DNA of 64,000 nucleotides from an uncultured Dehalococcoidia bacterium (GTDB taxonomy: Bacteria; Chloroflexota; Dehalococcoidia; Lucifugimonadales; CATOSD01). The notes below the pieces were generated by a model. The model had not been told where the DNA came from, made no database searches, and was given only the letters and a program-made list of their open reading frames with translations. Of the stretch, positions 42,583 through 50,894 are shown in pieces. Each line of letters starts with the position of its first letter. Position 1 is the first letter of the stretch. Where the stretch lies: assembly GCA_951812395.1 (NCBI GenBank), contig CATOSD010000001.1, positions 1,337,108 to 1,401,107 on the forward strand, read 5' to 3'. Position numbers and translations under genes: made by a program.

Positions 42583-43332
42583 GTGTCCGCCCAAACACAT
42601 CAATCTACTCGTGTGGTGAATGAAACTTTCGAGCGCCTAGGCTACGTTGAAGGTCATGTTACGCCTGATAAGGTTCTTTCCCAGTTCAATGGTCTGCTCT
42701 ACAACGTTTGGCGAGAGACTCTCGTAACTCTGGAGAAAAACGAAGACAACAGCTTTGCCACAGGCATCCCACGCGAGTTCATCCAGGAATTTCCAGACAA
42801 GTTCTCCAAGGCCGAGGAAGTGGCCAAAACGGACGGCTTCCGGCAAGGTGCAAAGAGTCTCTTTGGCGGCCTGTACCCGATGTTTAGACGTGCGTTCCTA
42901 AGTGTCCAGCAGGGTAGAATGGCGCGCGGGGGCAGTGACTTCGAGTTGTATATCGAAGGGCTGTTCGACTTGGCAGGTATTCCCTACCATCCATAAGAGA
43001 AAGAGCGTCGCACCGACCTGATTCTGCCCAACCTAGAGACGCACACGAGGAACCGGACCGTCTCAGCCGTAGTTTCCGTAAAGCGAACCTTAAGGGAGCG
43101 CTGGGCAGAAGTCGCAGAAGAACTCTATACCTTGCGTTCTCACAATGTGTTTTTGTTCACGGCAGACCCGAATGCCACCACTACGCACGCCGACCGGCTT
43201 GCCGAACACAATATCTACCTTGTAGTTTGGGATGACTTGAAGAAGTCGAAATTTCAGTCGCAACCTCTTGTGCTCGGATACACTGAGTGGTCCACGGAGC
43301 GGTTGGCCGTGCTGAGGCAGCACTGGACCTAG
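42583..43332 (+). pseudogene. EcoRII-C-like restriction endonuclease split by an in-frame stop
   Basis: The first piece (42583-42996) ends with GGSDFELYIEGLFDLAGIPY; after a TAA at 42994-42996 the same frame continues ERRTDLILPNLETHTRNRTV, VVSVKRTLRERWAEVAEELY to a stop at 43332. The FE..IE..F, (P/T)D.I.P and VK.TLR.RW pieces correspond to the EcoRII C-terminal endonuclease core (Glu, Asp, Lys active site). The stop lies just before the catalytic Asp, so the product is probably inactive. The start may be GTG 42583 or GTG 42613/42616. Confidence 0.65.
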
Positions 43333-43438
43333 CGGGCGCGGCTTCCGCCAGATGTGCTCGAACAGACGCAGCCCGTTGCCGCCGGCAACGCATCATCAGT
43401 TGTGCTACTGGAACCAGCTAGACACTGAGGCTCTTCGC

Positions 43439-43834
43439 TCATGACGAGTTTGTTGCGCCAATGAGTTCCTTCAGATTCTCCCACGTCCACTCTTGGATTC
43501 TATCCCTACGGCGTGCTGACCGGGGTTTTGTGCAAGCCTTCTTCCTACGCCCCCTCAACAAGAAGTATGGCTTGCCTTCTTCTTGTACTATCGTAACTTC
43601 AGCCGCAACACCCGCAGCCTCGTGAGTATGCTCGCCACAGATTACAATGGTAATGTCAGTCCTACGGATACGATCTCGGACCTTTTTCTTCCAGTTTTCA
43701 CTTATCGGCTCCCAAACCGACCAGTCTGTGATGTTGAACGGTGAATCGGGGTTCTCCGCTTGGGCAACCAAGTTGCCTCGTAGATCTTGATCGCTATCGT
43801 AATCGAAGCTAATGAACACGCTCTTGGTATCCAA
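43439..43834 (-). CDS. TIR-like (MTH538/ThsB type) protein B
   Basis: 131 residues. The N terminus SVFISFDYDSDQDLRGNLV and WEPISENWKKKVRDRIRRTD, then ITIVICGEHTHEAAGVAAEV match the MTH538 TIR-like domain found in Thoeris ThsB, which makes an NAD-derived signal after phage infection. A Glu is present in the C-terminal helix region (GVAAEVTIVQEEGKPYF). The C-terminal part is basic (KKACTKPRSARRRDRIQ). Start TTG 43834 has AGGAGG five bases upstream. Last gene of a three-gene operon. Confidence 0.78.
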   Translation of the reverse strand: MDTKSVFISFDYDSDQDLRGNLVAQAENPDSPFNITDWSVWEPISENWKKKVRDRIRRTDITIVICGEHTHEAAGVAAEVTIVQEEGKPYFLLRGRRKKACTKPRSARRRDRIQEWTWENLKELIGATNSS

Positions 43835-43860
43835 CGAAGCCTCCTATCTCGACACCTGAA

Positions 43861-44343
43861 TCATCCACCGAGACACAACCGTAGTATCGAATAAGTTACA
43901 AGTCCAGAGAAGAGAAGGAACATAATCACCGGCACGAACTGTTCGACCCTGGTGAGTTGAAAATACCTGGGCGAGGAGGAAGACGCAGTTAGCAGGTCCC
44001 ATTCCCTGGCATATCCCCGAGTCGGCAGACTCTCTTCCAATTCGTTGATCACCTTGTATTTGGCCGTGTTCAACGTGCGATAAGAGCGAATGTTCACAAA
44101 CCATACCACTGAGAGAAACGCCCCGAACAATCCACCTACCAAAAGCACAACAGCCAAGATGTCATCGGAAACATCAAGCCTCGTCAGCACAATCATGATG
44201 GCGATCATACCGGCCAACAAGCCCGCGTAGAATCTGTTCGATTGGTCTCGGCGCTGGCTTACTCGATCAGCCATTTCTGCGTAAAGCTTGTACTGCTCCA
44301 AGAGATGGCCCGAGTAGTCGTCGCCATACTCTTTTGGGGTCAA
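43861..44343 (-). CDS. Three-helix membrane protein between two TIR genes (SLATT/RipA-like)
   Basis: 160 residues. A cytoplasmic N terminus (LLEQYKLYAEMADRVSQRRD) leads into two close membrane helices (FYAGLLAGMIAIMIVL and ILAVVLLVGGLFGAFLSVVW), a soluble loop, and a third helix at the C terminus (VPVIMFLLFSGLVTYSIL). It resembles small membrane proteins of the SLATT or RipA type that are seen near TIR and nucleotide-signalling genes; this is a recollection of pattern. TTG 44343 overlaps the stop of TIR protein A by four bases. A pore-forming effector role is inferred. Confidence 0.65.
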   Translation of the reverse strand: MTPKEYGDDYSGHLLEQYKLYAEMADRVSQRRDQSNRFYAGLLAGMIAIMIVLTRLDVSDDILAVVLLVGGLFGAFLSVVWFVNIRSYRTLNTAKYKVINELEESLPTRGYAREWDLLTASSSSPRYFQLTRVEQFVPVIMFLLFSGLVTYSILRLCLGG

Positions 44344-44750
44344 ATGGCGTTTCTCCTAACTGCGTCGACGATTGAGTCGGTGTTCCATCCAACCACTCTT
44401 GTTGCGGCAGATTGAACTCCTGTTGGGACGCGCTGGGATCCCCAAGGCCTTATCCCCACTATTGGCTTGGCGTAGCCTTGGGCCACCTTAATCTCATATT
44501 GAATCCAGTCTCTGTAGTTGACATACATACCAGAGATGATGAGCACCACGTTCACTGGCCTAATCTGTCGGTCAAGTGCAGCCGCGAGCCGTGAAGTATT
44601 GTTGGCATCAAGCGGATCGTGCTGAGGAACGCTGTAGTTCCTGTACTTGAACCACCTCGCTCTGTCCAAGAACCGGATCAGTCTGTAGTACTCGTCATCA
44701 TATGTCCAAGCGTGGCTTATGAACAGATCATAGGTTTTAAGGTTTGGCAT
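44340..44750 (-). CDS. TIR-like (MTH538/ThsB type) protein A
   Basis: 136 residues. YDLFISHAWTYDDEYYRLIR, ARWFKYRNYSVPQHDPLD and VVLIISGMYVNYRDWIQYEI follow the ThsB TIR-like pattern closely, including the WxxYE segment with the presumed catalytic Glu and KPIVGIRPWG. ATG 44750 has a perfect AGGAGG site; the frame is open to 44795 but that start is rejected. First gene of the TIR-membrane-TIR operon. Confidence 0.82.
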   Translation of the reverse strand: MPNLKTYDLFISHAWTYDDEYYRLIRFLDRARWFKYRNYSVPQHDPLDANNTSRLAAALDRQIRPVNVVLIISGMYVNYRDWIQYEIKVAQGYAKPIVGIRPWGSQRVPTGVQSAATRVVGWNTDSIVDAVRRNAI

Positions 44751-44799
44751 TGCTACCACCTCCTGCGAATGTTTCCAAGTCTCTAGTGTCCGCAAAGAA

Positions 44800-44844
44800 C
44801 TATCGGAGACATTGAACCGATAAAGCCTCCGATAGCCTATTTTA
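44800..44844 (-). promoter_or_regulatory. Dyad operator and -10-like box upstream of the TIR operon
   Basis: CTATCGGAG (44800-44808) and CTCCGATAG (44827-44835) form a perfect 9-bp dyad with an 18-base spacer. A TAAAAT on the minus strand (44844-44839) lies next to it, so the dyad would cover the transcription start and could bind a repressor, or form a leader hairpin. No good -35 box was seen. Confidence 0.5.
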
Positions 44845-45351
44845 CTAAATGCGTTACAACCTCGCTAAGATTAGGATGGAGAAAAACCCGTCCCATTTCA
44901 GCAACACCCCCACCCATCGGTGCACCAAAGGACCACCCAAAGCCTCCAGGTCGCGCTCGTCGCATCCTAGTATCGCCCACCCCTTCGATTCCGCCAACAC
45001 CCTCTTGACCCCGGAGAACTTCTGTGCTACTCTCGCCCACATAGGAGACCGACCCCGCAGTCTGGCGTCAACGAACGGCCATTCCTATCTCACTTGAAGT
45101 GGGTTAGGGTCTATCCGGCGGCACATCCTGAGCGGAGCCGAAAAGGTGAGGGTTGGTATCACTCGCCAACCTGCTCCATTTCCGTCCGATCCCGTAGTTT
45201 CTTGCCCTCAATCCGCCCCGGCAAGGCTTCGATCCGGCACCAACCGAAAACTCTCCCAGCTACAAGGTGGAACACTATGGAACAGAACGGAACACTTTTC
45301 GGCGATTTTCGCCCCGACAGCCAGCTTTTGGCCGCCCGAGGTGGGCCTTCC
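44845..45351. other. Intergenic region, no supported gene
   Basis: Two overlapping short frames exist on the minus strand (to about 45042), one with GCDERDLEALGGPLVHRWVG, but neither has a ribosome site and both are interrupted. It may be decayed coding sequence. The part next to the dipeptidase gene shows nothing recognisable. Confidence 0.4.
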
Positions 45352-46380
45352 CTAGCCGCGCCAGACTTGCTCGAACAGGCGCAGCCAGTTTCCGCCGAGC
45401 AGCTTTGCTACGTCGTCGGGCTTGTAGCCTCTGTCCAGCAGCGGGCGGGTAAGGTTGGGCAGCTTGTCCGGGGTGTCGAGGTCGGCGGGATAGTAGTTGA
45501 CCGTGGCGTAGTCGATAGGAGGGGCGTCGGCGATGGCCTTGAGGGGGAAGCTGGTGCCCTGCTGGGCGCTTATGTACTTCCACCACGCCTCGGATTGGTC
45601 CTGAGTGTAGTCGGCGCCTATGCCCACGTGGTCGATGCCGACCTGTTCGACCAGGTGGTCGATTGCGTCGATGTAGTCCTCGATGGTAGAGTCGAAGCCT
45701 GTTCGCAACATGCTTGTGATGCAGGTGGCTCCTATCACTCCGCCCTTCTCCGCAAGAAGTTTGATCGCGTCGAGTTCCTTGTTTCGGGGCATGTCGTGGA
45801 ACGACTTGGCGTTGGCGTGCGTGACGGCGACGGGCTGCTCGGAAAGCTCGATGGTCTCCATGGTGGTGCGCACGCCGACGTGGGACAGGTCCATCAGGAT
45901 GCCCAGCCGGTTCATCTCTCGCACGGCGTCGACGCCGAAATTGGTCAGGCCGTAGTCGTAGCGCTCGTAGCAACCGCTGCCGAGCAGGTTGGCCTCGTGG
46001 TAGGTGACCTGGATGATTCGCACGCCCAGTGCGTGGAATAGGGCGAGGCGGTCCAGGTCGTTCTCTATCGGCGAGGCGTTCTGGAAGCCCAGGATGACAC
46101 CCACCTTGCCGTCGCGCTTGGCCTGGCGGATGTCCTCGGCGGTCTTGATTTGCGAGAGGACTCCGGGGTTGTCGCGAAAGCGTCGCATCCAGCGGGTAAC
46201 GTGATTGAGCGTCTCAAGAAAGTTGTCCCAGGTGGCTATCGTGGCGTTGATAGCGGTTACGCCGCCCGCGCTGAGGCTCTCGTATACGGCCGGGCTGTCC
46301 CAGTTGCTGACGTTCAGCGCGTCGATGACAACGGAGTCTGTGTAGAGTTCCTGGGCTGCCGCGTCCGGTTGCGCCGTCAT
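45352..46380 (-). CDS. Membrane dipeptidase (renal dipeptidase, M19 family)
   Basis: 342 residues. Zinc-dependent dipeptidase family with amidohydrolase-type barrel. Seen are LSHVGVRTTMETIELS with the HVG turn, VAVTHANAKSFHDMPRN, and GIDHVGIGADYTQ near the end. The N-terminal metal site is unusual: VVIDALN replaces the usual HxD-bearing strand (VIDxHxD), so one pair of metal ligands may be missing. ATG 46380 overlaps the upstream stop as TAATG. It is cytoplasmic, with no signal peptide. Cotranscribed with the FAD oxidoreductase. Confidence 0.82.
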   Translation of the reverse strand: MTAQPDAAAQELYTDSVVIDALNVSNWDSPAVYESLSAGGVTAINATIATWDNFLETLNHVTRWMRRFRDNPGVLSQIKTAEDIRQAKRDGKVGVILGFQNASPIENDLDRLALFHALGVRIIQVTYHEANLLGSGCYERYDYGLTNFGVDAVREMNRLGILMDLSHVGVRTTMETIELSEQPVAVTHANAKSFHDMPRNKELDAIKLLAEKGGVIGATCITSMLRTGFDSTIEDYIDAIDHLVEQVGIDHVGIGADYTQDQSEAWWKYISAQQGTSFPLKAIADAPPIDYATVNYYPADLDTPDKLPNLTRPLLDRGYKPDDVAKLLGGNWLRLFEQVWRG

Positions 46381-47543
46381 TACATCCTGCCCCTGCGGCT
46401 GACGCCTTCGCTGTTCAGGCGGTCGCCGATGCGGAACAGGTCGCCCAGGGGGTTGGCCCTGTCCTCGACAGCGTCGGCCACGACCTCGCCAATCGAGCCC
46501 CCGAACTTGAAGCCGTGGCCGCTGCCGCCCCCGGCCACAATCGTTCTGCTCATGCCGGGGACCCAGTCCACCACGAAGTGGCCGTCGGGCGTGTTGGTGT
46601 ACAGGCACGAGCGCCCGCCAAGAAACTTGCCCTTCGCCAGCTCGGGCAGGCGTCTGGCGGCGAACTCGCGCACCTCTTCCAGGAAGGCGTCGGTGTTGGT
46701 GCGCTCGACGTCGCTGTCCACCTCCTCGCCCACCATGTCGTTGGCAATCTTCACGTTGCCGTCTGCGAGGAGCGGGAATCCGTACCAGCCCTGGGTCTTG
46801 GGGTGCCAGGACCAGCCGGGGAACACGCCCGCACGGAACGGCGCGGGATCCACGGGCCGGAAGAAGGCCATCTGCTGGCGACTGATGAGTACGGACTCGC
46901 CGATGGAGGGCAACAGCCTGCCGACCCAGGGGCCGGCGGCCACTACAACCCTGTCGAATCTCGTGCTACCATTCTCCGTCGCAATGTCGACGCCGGAGGC
47001 GGACTCGTTGACTTCGAGAACCCGCGAGTGCTCCTTCAACGCAACGCCCTCGCCTTTGGCGAGCCGCGCCAAGTCGCTTACAGCCTGTCCACTGGCCAGG
47101 TAGCCTGCCCAGGAGTCGAAAATCAGGCGCTCGTCGGTGTCGTCGAACGCAAGCTGGGGGAAGCGCTCCGCGGCCTGGTCTCGCGTGAGCGTGCGGAACT
47201 CCTCGCGGGTGGATTCCAGGTGTTCGATACTGGAGAGCGCGTCGCCGCCGCCGGTCAATTCGGACTCGGAGTAGATGGAGAGCTGGCCGCACTGGAAGTA
47301 GAAGGAACCCCCTAGACGCCGCTGCCATTCCGCCCACTTGCGACCGGAGCGCTCGACGAGCTCGGCGTAGGGGTGATGCGGCGCGTAGTTAACGCGGCGT
47401 ATGGCCTTGGCAACGTCGGTGGAGCTGGCGTTCTCGTAGGGTATTGCGCCCTGTTCGAACAGCGTGACGTCGTGGCCCCGGCTCCGCAGTTCCAAGGCGG
47501 CGCCCATGCCGAAAATGCCTGCGCCAACAACGCCTACTCGCAT
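46380..47543 (-). CDS. FAD-dependent amine oxidoreductase (sarcosine oxidase-like)
   Basis: 387 residues. Rossmann FAD motif VGVVGAGIFGMGAALELRSRG at the N terminus, FDRVVVAAGPWVGRLLP in the middle and a C-terminal VAGGGSGHGFKFGGSIGEVV that binds the flavin, as in monomeric sarcosine oxidase and N-methyltryptophan oxidase. The exact amine is unknown. ATG 47543 (AAAGGGG upstream) is chosen; the frame runs on into the tRNA gene and is not used there. It is followed by the dipeptidase, suggesting breakdown of peptides or N-methylated amino acids. Confidence 0.85.
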   Translation of the reverse strand: MRVGVVGAGIFGMGAALELRSRGHDVTLFEQGAIPYENASSTDVAKAIRRVNYAPHHPYAELVERSGRKWAEWQRRLGGSFYFQCGQLSIYSESELTGGGDALSSIEHLESTREEFRTLTRDQAAERFPQLAFDDTDERLIFDSWAGYLASGQAVSDLARLAKGEGVALKEHSRVLEVNESASGVDIATENGSTRFDRVVVAAGPWVGRLLPSIGESVLISRQQMAFFRPVDPAPFRAGVFPGWSWHPKTQGWYGFPLLADGNVKIANDMVGEEVDSDVERTNTDAFLEEVREFAARRLPELAKGKFLGGRSCLYTNTPDGHFVVDWVPGMSRTIVAGGGSGHGFKFGGSIGEVVADAVEDRANPLGDLFRIGDRLNSEGVSRRGRM

Positions 47544-47647
47544 GGACTGACCCCTTTCGGCGGCCGGGCCTTTGGCGACCTCGACGCCGGTGTGCGTCGG
47601 CCCCCGGTGATACGAGCGAGCGCGGCCGCGGCGATTCATGTGGTAAA

Positions 47648-47723
47648 TGGTCGGGGTGGCGAGACTTGAACTCGCGACCTCTACGTCCCGAACGTAGCGC
47701 CCTACCGACTGGGCCACACCCCG
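47648..47723 (-). tRNA. tRNA-Pro (anticodon CGG)
   Basis: On the minus strand the acceptor arms CGGGGTG and CACCCCG pair fully, with discriminator A and an encoded CCA. The anticodon stem CTACG/CGTAG encloses the loop TTCGGGA, giving CGG. The T arm GCGAG TTCAAGT CTCGC is perfect. Confidence 0.93.
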
Positions 47724-47816
47724 ATGAGCGAATACGCCTGTACCATTCTAATGGCAAGGGCGCATCTCGGCAAGGAGACGCGCAAGTCTGTCCAGAGCGC
47801 GCAGTCGCGCAGGTCG

Positions 47817-49052
47817 CTAGGAGAGGGGACCAAAAGAGAGAACCGGGCGGCGGTTCCGCAGGTAGTTTTCTGTGACGAACGGCGATCCGAAGCCGTACTT
47901 CTGGGCGCACTCCATTACCAGCTCGAACACCTCGGCTCGAAAGATGAGCGGCGACGGCGTGACGCCGCCCTCGAGCGTAGCGCGCATAAGTGTGCCGCTC
48001 AGATCCTGCTTGCTGTCCTGGTGACCGCACAGGCCCTCATAGGCTATGCCGGCGCAAACCGGACAGTTCCACCACTCAAGGGTAACTACGGGCTCGATAC
48101 CAATTGGAGGTATCTCGTCGAATATGCGGTGTGAGGCGTAGGGATCGTAGTAAGAGCCGACGCCGGCATGGTCCCGACCGAACATGTGGTGCGTGCAGCC
48201 CAGGTTCTTGCGCACGATGGCGTGGAACACCGCCTCGCGCGGCCCGGCGTAACGCATGTCCCACAGCAGCATGGACGCCATGTGGACGTCCTGGCGAAAG
48301 TAGCCCGCATCGCGCAGCGCGTCGTGGGCCAGGATGATCGCCTCGTCGATGAAGTCGCCTATCTTCTTTTCACCGATTACCGCGTTAACCAGCACGGCGT
48401 CGGCGTTGGCCGCGAACCAGGCGCCCTTCATTAGCCACTCGTGGCCGGCGTGCGGCACGTTGCGCGTCTGGTGCGCGGCCACGCGCCCCCAGTCCTTCTC
48501 GGCGAAGCGCTGCCGCATTACCGAGGGCGGATACCAGAATCGGTCAAACGGCGGGTTGATGGTGGGCGGGTTCACCAGCGTGATCCTGCCGCCGACGAAC
48601 ACGTCCTCGTAGGCGTAGGTGCGCTGAACGCCGGGGTGGTTGGCGTCCGTGGCACCGTATACTCGCTCGGCCATGCGCTGCTTGTCGAAGGAGTAGAGCT
48701 GTTCGACGTCGAGTGTGGCCACCGGCTGGCTCTCGTGGGTCAGCAGCAGCGTGTCTCCCTCGCGCAGGGAAAGCCGGTCGACGTCTGCCTGAGACATGTC
48801 GAACACCACCGGCACGCTCCAGACGTAGCCGCTAGCTAGCGTCATGCGCTCGCATACGGCCTCCACGTCCTCGCGCAGCATGAAGCCCTCGATCGGCGAG
48901 AAGTATCCGTAGGCGATGCCGACGCACTCGTGAGCTATCTGGTCGCGTATGGCGATGGATTTGAGACCGCGCAGGGAGGCGGCAGACACCGCTTGCGTCG
49001 CGACACGGTCGACGAGCACGCCGCCGTGGGGAGACAGGGAGTTATCCACCAT
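47817..49052 (-). CDS. sat: Sulfate adenylyltransferase (ATP sulfurylase)
   Basis: Makes APS from sulfate and ATP, or the reverse in sulfite oxidation. 411 residues, the homo-oligomeric type. Active-site motifs: HQTRNVPHAGHEWLM (the QTRNxxHxxHE type), GRDHAGVGSYYDPY, and GVTPSPLIFRAEV near the end. The frame starts at 49082, but ATG 49052 is preferred as it overlaps the preceding gene's stop by 11 bases. No APS reductase or APS kinase lies in the window, so direction of use cannot be told. Confidence 0.93.
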   Translation of the reverse strand: MVDNSLSPHGGVLVDRVATQAVSAASLRGLKSIAIRDQIAHECVGIAYGYFSPIEGFMLREDVEAVCERMTLASGYVWSVPVVFDMSQADVDRLSLREGDTLLLTHESQPVATLDVEQLYSFDKQRMAERVYGATDANHPGVQRTYAYEDVFVGGRITLVNPPTINPPFDRFWYPPSVMRQRFAEKDWGRVAAHQTRNVPHAGHEWLMKGAWFAANADAVLVNAVIGEKKIGDFIDEAIILAHDALRDAGYFRQDVHMASMLLWDMRYAGPREAVFHAIVRKNLGCTHHMFGRDHAGVGSYYDPYASHRIFDEIPPIGIEPVVTLEWWNCPVCAGIAYEGLCGHQDSKQDLSGTLMRATLEGGVTPSPLIFRAEVFELVMECAQKYGFGSPFVTENYLRNRRPVLSFGPLS

Positions 49053-49461
49053 GTTGCGGAGCCTTCCCGTACTCTCCGACAAGGGCCGCCATGCGCTGCA
49101 CGTATGCGCTCACGTCAGGACGGGTGGCGTCGATCTCGTAGTCCTCCATGTCACCGTGATAGAAGTGGATGTGAAACCTCTCGGCGGACGTAAAACCGGC
49201 CGACAGGAACAGGTCGCCGTACTCGTCCGCCAGCCTAGAGGCGGCGTTTTTGTTGTCCCGGTGGGAGCGGAAGGCCCATCCACGTTGCTTAGCGGCGGCT
49301 ATGACAACCTGACACGCCGCGCCGTACAGCTTCTCGGCGCCCTGGCGCGTGTCTCCCGCCGCAAACTCGGCTTCGGACTGCGCAAGAAACTCCAGTGCCT
49401 GCGCGACGCACTCTTCGGCTGTTGTTTCGTTCTGTGTCGTCACGTGAAATCTGTCCTGCAA
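49042..49461 (-). CDS. PaREP1/HEPN-like small helical protein
   Basis: 139 residues, all-helical. The core ALEFLAQSEAEFAAGDTRQG, AEKLYGAACQVVIAAAKQRG and FTSAERFHIHFYHGDME fits the PaREP1/HEPN-like family (helical pairs with an R/H-rich final helix). A second member lies at 52120-52473. Role unknown; similar proteins often pair with metabolic enzymes or nucleotidyltransferases. Its stop overlaps sat. Confidence 0.7.
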   Translation of the reverse strand: MQDRFHVTTQNETTAEECVAQALEFLAQSEAEFAAGDTRQGAEKLYGAACQVVIAAAKQRGWAFRSHRDNKNAASRLADEYGDLFLSAGFTSAERFHIHFYHGDMEDYEIDATRPDVSAYVQRMAALVGEYGKAPQHGG

Positions 49462-49507
49462 AACGGCAGCCTTGGCTATTTCCGCAAGCCAAGATCGCCC
49501 CTGAGAG

Positions 49508-50776
49508 CTAGTTGTCGCGGGTGGGCACGTTGCCGATTACGCCCTCGTCCTCTAACTCGGAGAACTCGTTGGCGCCGAGACCCAGCAGCTCGCGGAATAT
49601 GGTCTCGTTGTGCTCGCCGAGCCGAGGGGTGGGCCAGCGCACCTCGCCCGGTGTCTTGGACATCTTCCAGCTGATGCCGGGCATGAACTGCGGGCCGGTC
49701 GAGGGGTGGTCTACCAACTCCATCAGGCCGCGCTCCTGGTAGTGGGGGTCGTCGAAGATCATCTCAGAGGACTCGACGGGTGTGGCAGCGATGCCGGCGG
49801 CCTGGAGTGCCTGCATAACGTCGTTGCTGTCCTTATCCCGCGTCCACTCCGAAAGCACGGTGTCGAGTTCGTCCTGGCGGCGCCAACGGGACAGGACGTC
49901 CGAGAATCGCTCGTCGTCAGCCATGCCGGGCCTGCCGATGGCTGCGCACAGCCGTTGCCACTCGGCGTCTGAGGCGACGGCAATGGCTATCCACTCCTCT
50001 TCTTCGCCGCGACACCTGTATATGCCGTGCGGCGCCATGTAGGGATGGCGGTTGCCTCGTCGCTCCGGGTTGCGCTTGTTCATCTGGTAGCCCAGGATGG
50101 CGTCGCCTATGAGCGAAACCGACGAGTCCAGTTGCGACAGGTCCACGTACACGCCGCGGCCGGTGCGTCGCCGGTACAGTAGCGACGCCAGCAGGGCGCC
50201 GGTGGCGTGTGAGCCGGTGATGGGGTCGCCGTGGTTGATGCCCGATTTCATCGGGCTGTCCTCGTCCAGGTAGCCCGTCATATCGGCCATGCCCGAGAGC
50301 TGCTCCTGGCCTATGCCGTACTGCACGAAGCCTTTCCAGCGGCCCTTGTTGCCGAACGCCGGCATGGAGATGAGCACGATGTCCGGGCGCAGCGACCGAA
50401 GCTTTTCGTAATCGAACCCCAGCCTCGCCAGAACGCCCAGCCGATAGTTCTCGATCACGGCGTCGCTGATGGTGACGAGATGCGAGAACAGGTCCTTGCC
50501 GCTTTCCTTGGCGAGGTTGATCGTCACTCCGTATTTGCTGAGGTGGAGCGAGTTGAACCAGCCGTTGCGGTTCCAGGGGTCTTCGCCCGGCTCGCCCTCC
50601 GGGTAGTTACCGGAACCCGCCGGTGGGTTGATGCCGCCCCTGGTCGTGTCCATCCTGTCTACGGACTCGACCTTTATGATGTCGGCGCCCATGTCGGCCA
50701 TCAGCTTGGTCGCGTAGGGGCCCGCCCAGATTCGGGACAGATCGAGTATTCTTATGCCTTCCAGGGCAAGAGCCAT
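49508..50776 (-). CDS. Family III CoA transferase (CaiB/BaiF type)
   Basis: 422 residues. Signatures: the N-terminal GIRILDLSRIWAGPYATKLMADMGADIIKVE, then NLAKESGKDLF, and GDPITGSHATGALLASLLYR with RTGRGVYVDLSQLDSSVSLI; these are typical of CaiB/BaiF/formyl-CoA transferases that move CoA between carboxylic acids. Acid substrate unknown. ATG 50776. A second, diverged family member follows upstream on the same strand. Confidence 0.9.
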   Translation of the reverse strand: MALALEGIRILDLSRIWAGPYATKLMADMGADIIKVESVDRMDTTRGGINPPAGSGNYPEGEPGEDPWNRNGWFNSLHLSKYGVTINLAKESGKDLFSHLVTISDAVIENYRLGVLARLGFDYEKLRSLRPDIVLISMPAFGNKGRWKGFVQYGIGQEQLSGMADMTGYLDEDSPMKSGINHGDPITGSHATGALLASLLYRRRTGRGVYVDLSQLDSSVSLIGDAILGYQMNKRNPERRGNRHPYMAPHGIYRCRGEEEEWIAIAVASDAEWQRLCAAIGRPGMADDERFSDVLSRWRRQDELDTVLSEWTRDKDSNDVMQALQAAGIAATPVESSEMIFDDPHYQERGLMELVDHPSTGPQFMPGISWKMSKTPGEVRWPTPRLGEHNETIFRELLGLGANEFSELEDEGVIGNVPTRDN

Positions 50777-50833
50777 GTTCGTGTATCCCCTTAAGATTGG
50801 TGTGAGTCTGCCGCCGGCGGTCTCTCCACGCTC

Positions 50834-50890
50834 ACGCCTATCCCCGTATCGAGTACGGGACAGGCACTAACCTACCCCATCGATGGAGAT
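50834..50890. repeat. Dispersed palindromic repeat between the two CoA transferase genes
   Basis: Decayed ATCGAGTACGGG subtype (TATCCCCGTATCGAGTACGG, then ACCTACCCCATCGATGGAG). Confidence 0.7.
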
Positions 50891-50894
50891 GAGG

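Noticed and set aside
45094..46041. 315-codon plus-strand frame opposite the dipeptidase
   Set aside because: Antisense to an M19 gene with conserved motifs; composition is shadow-like.
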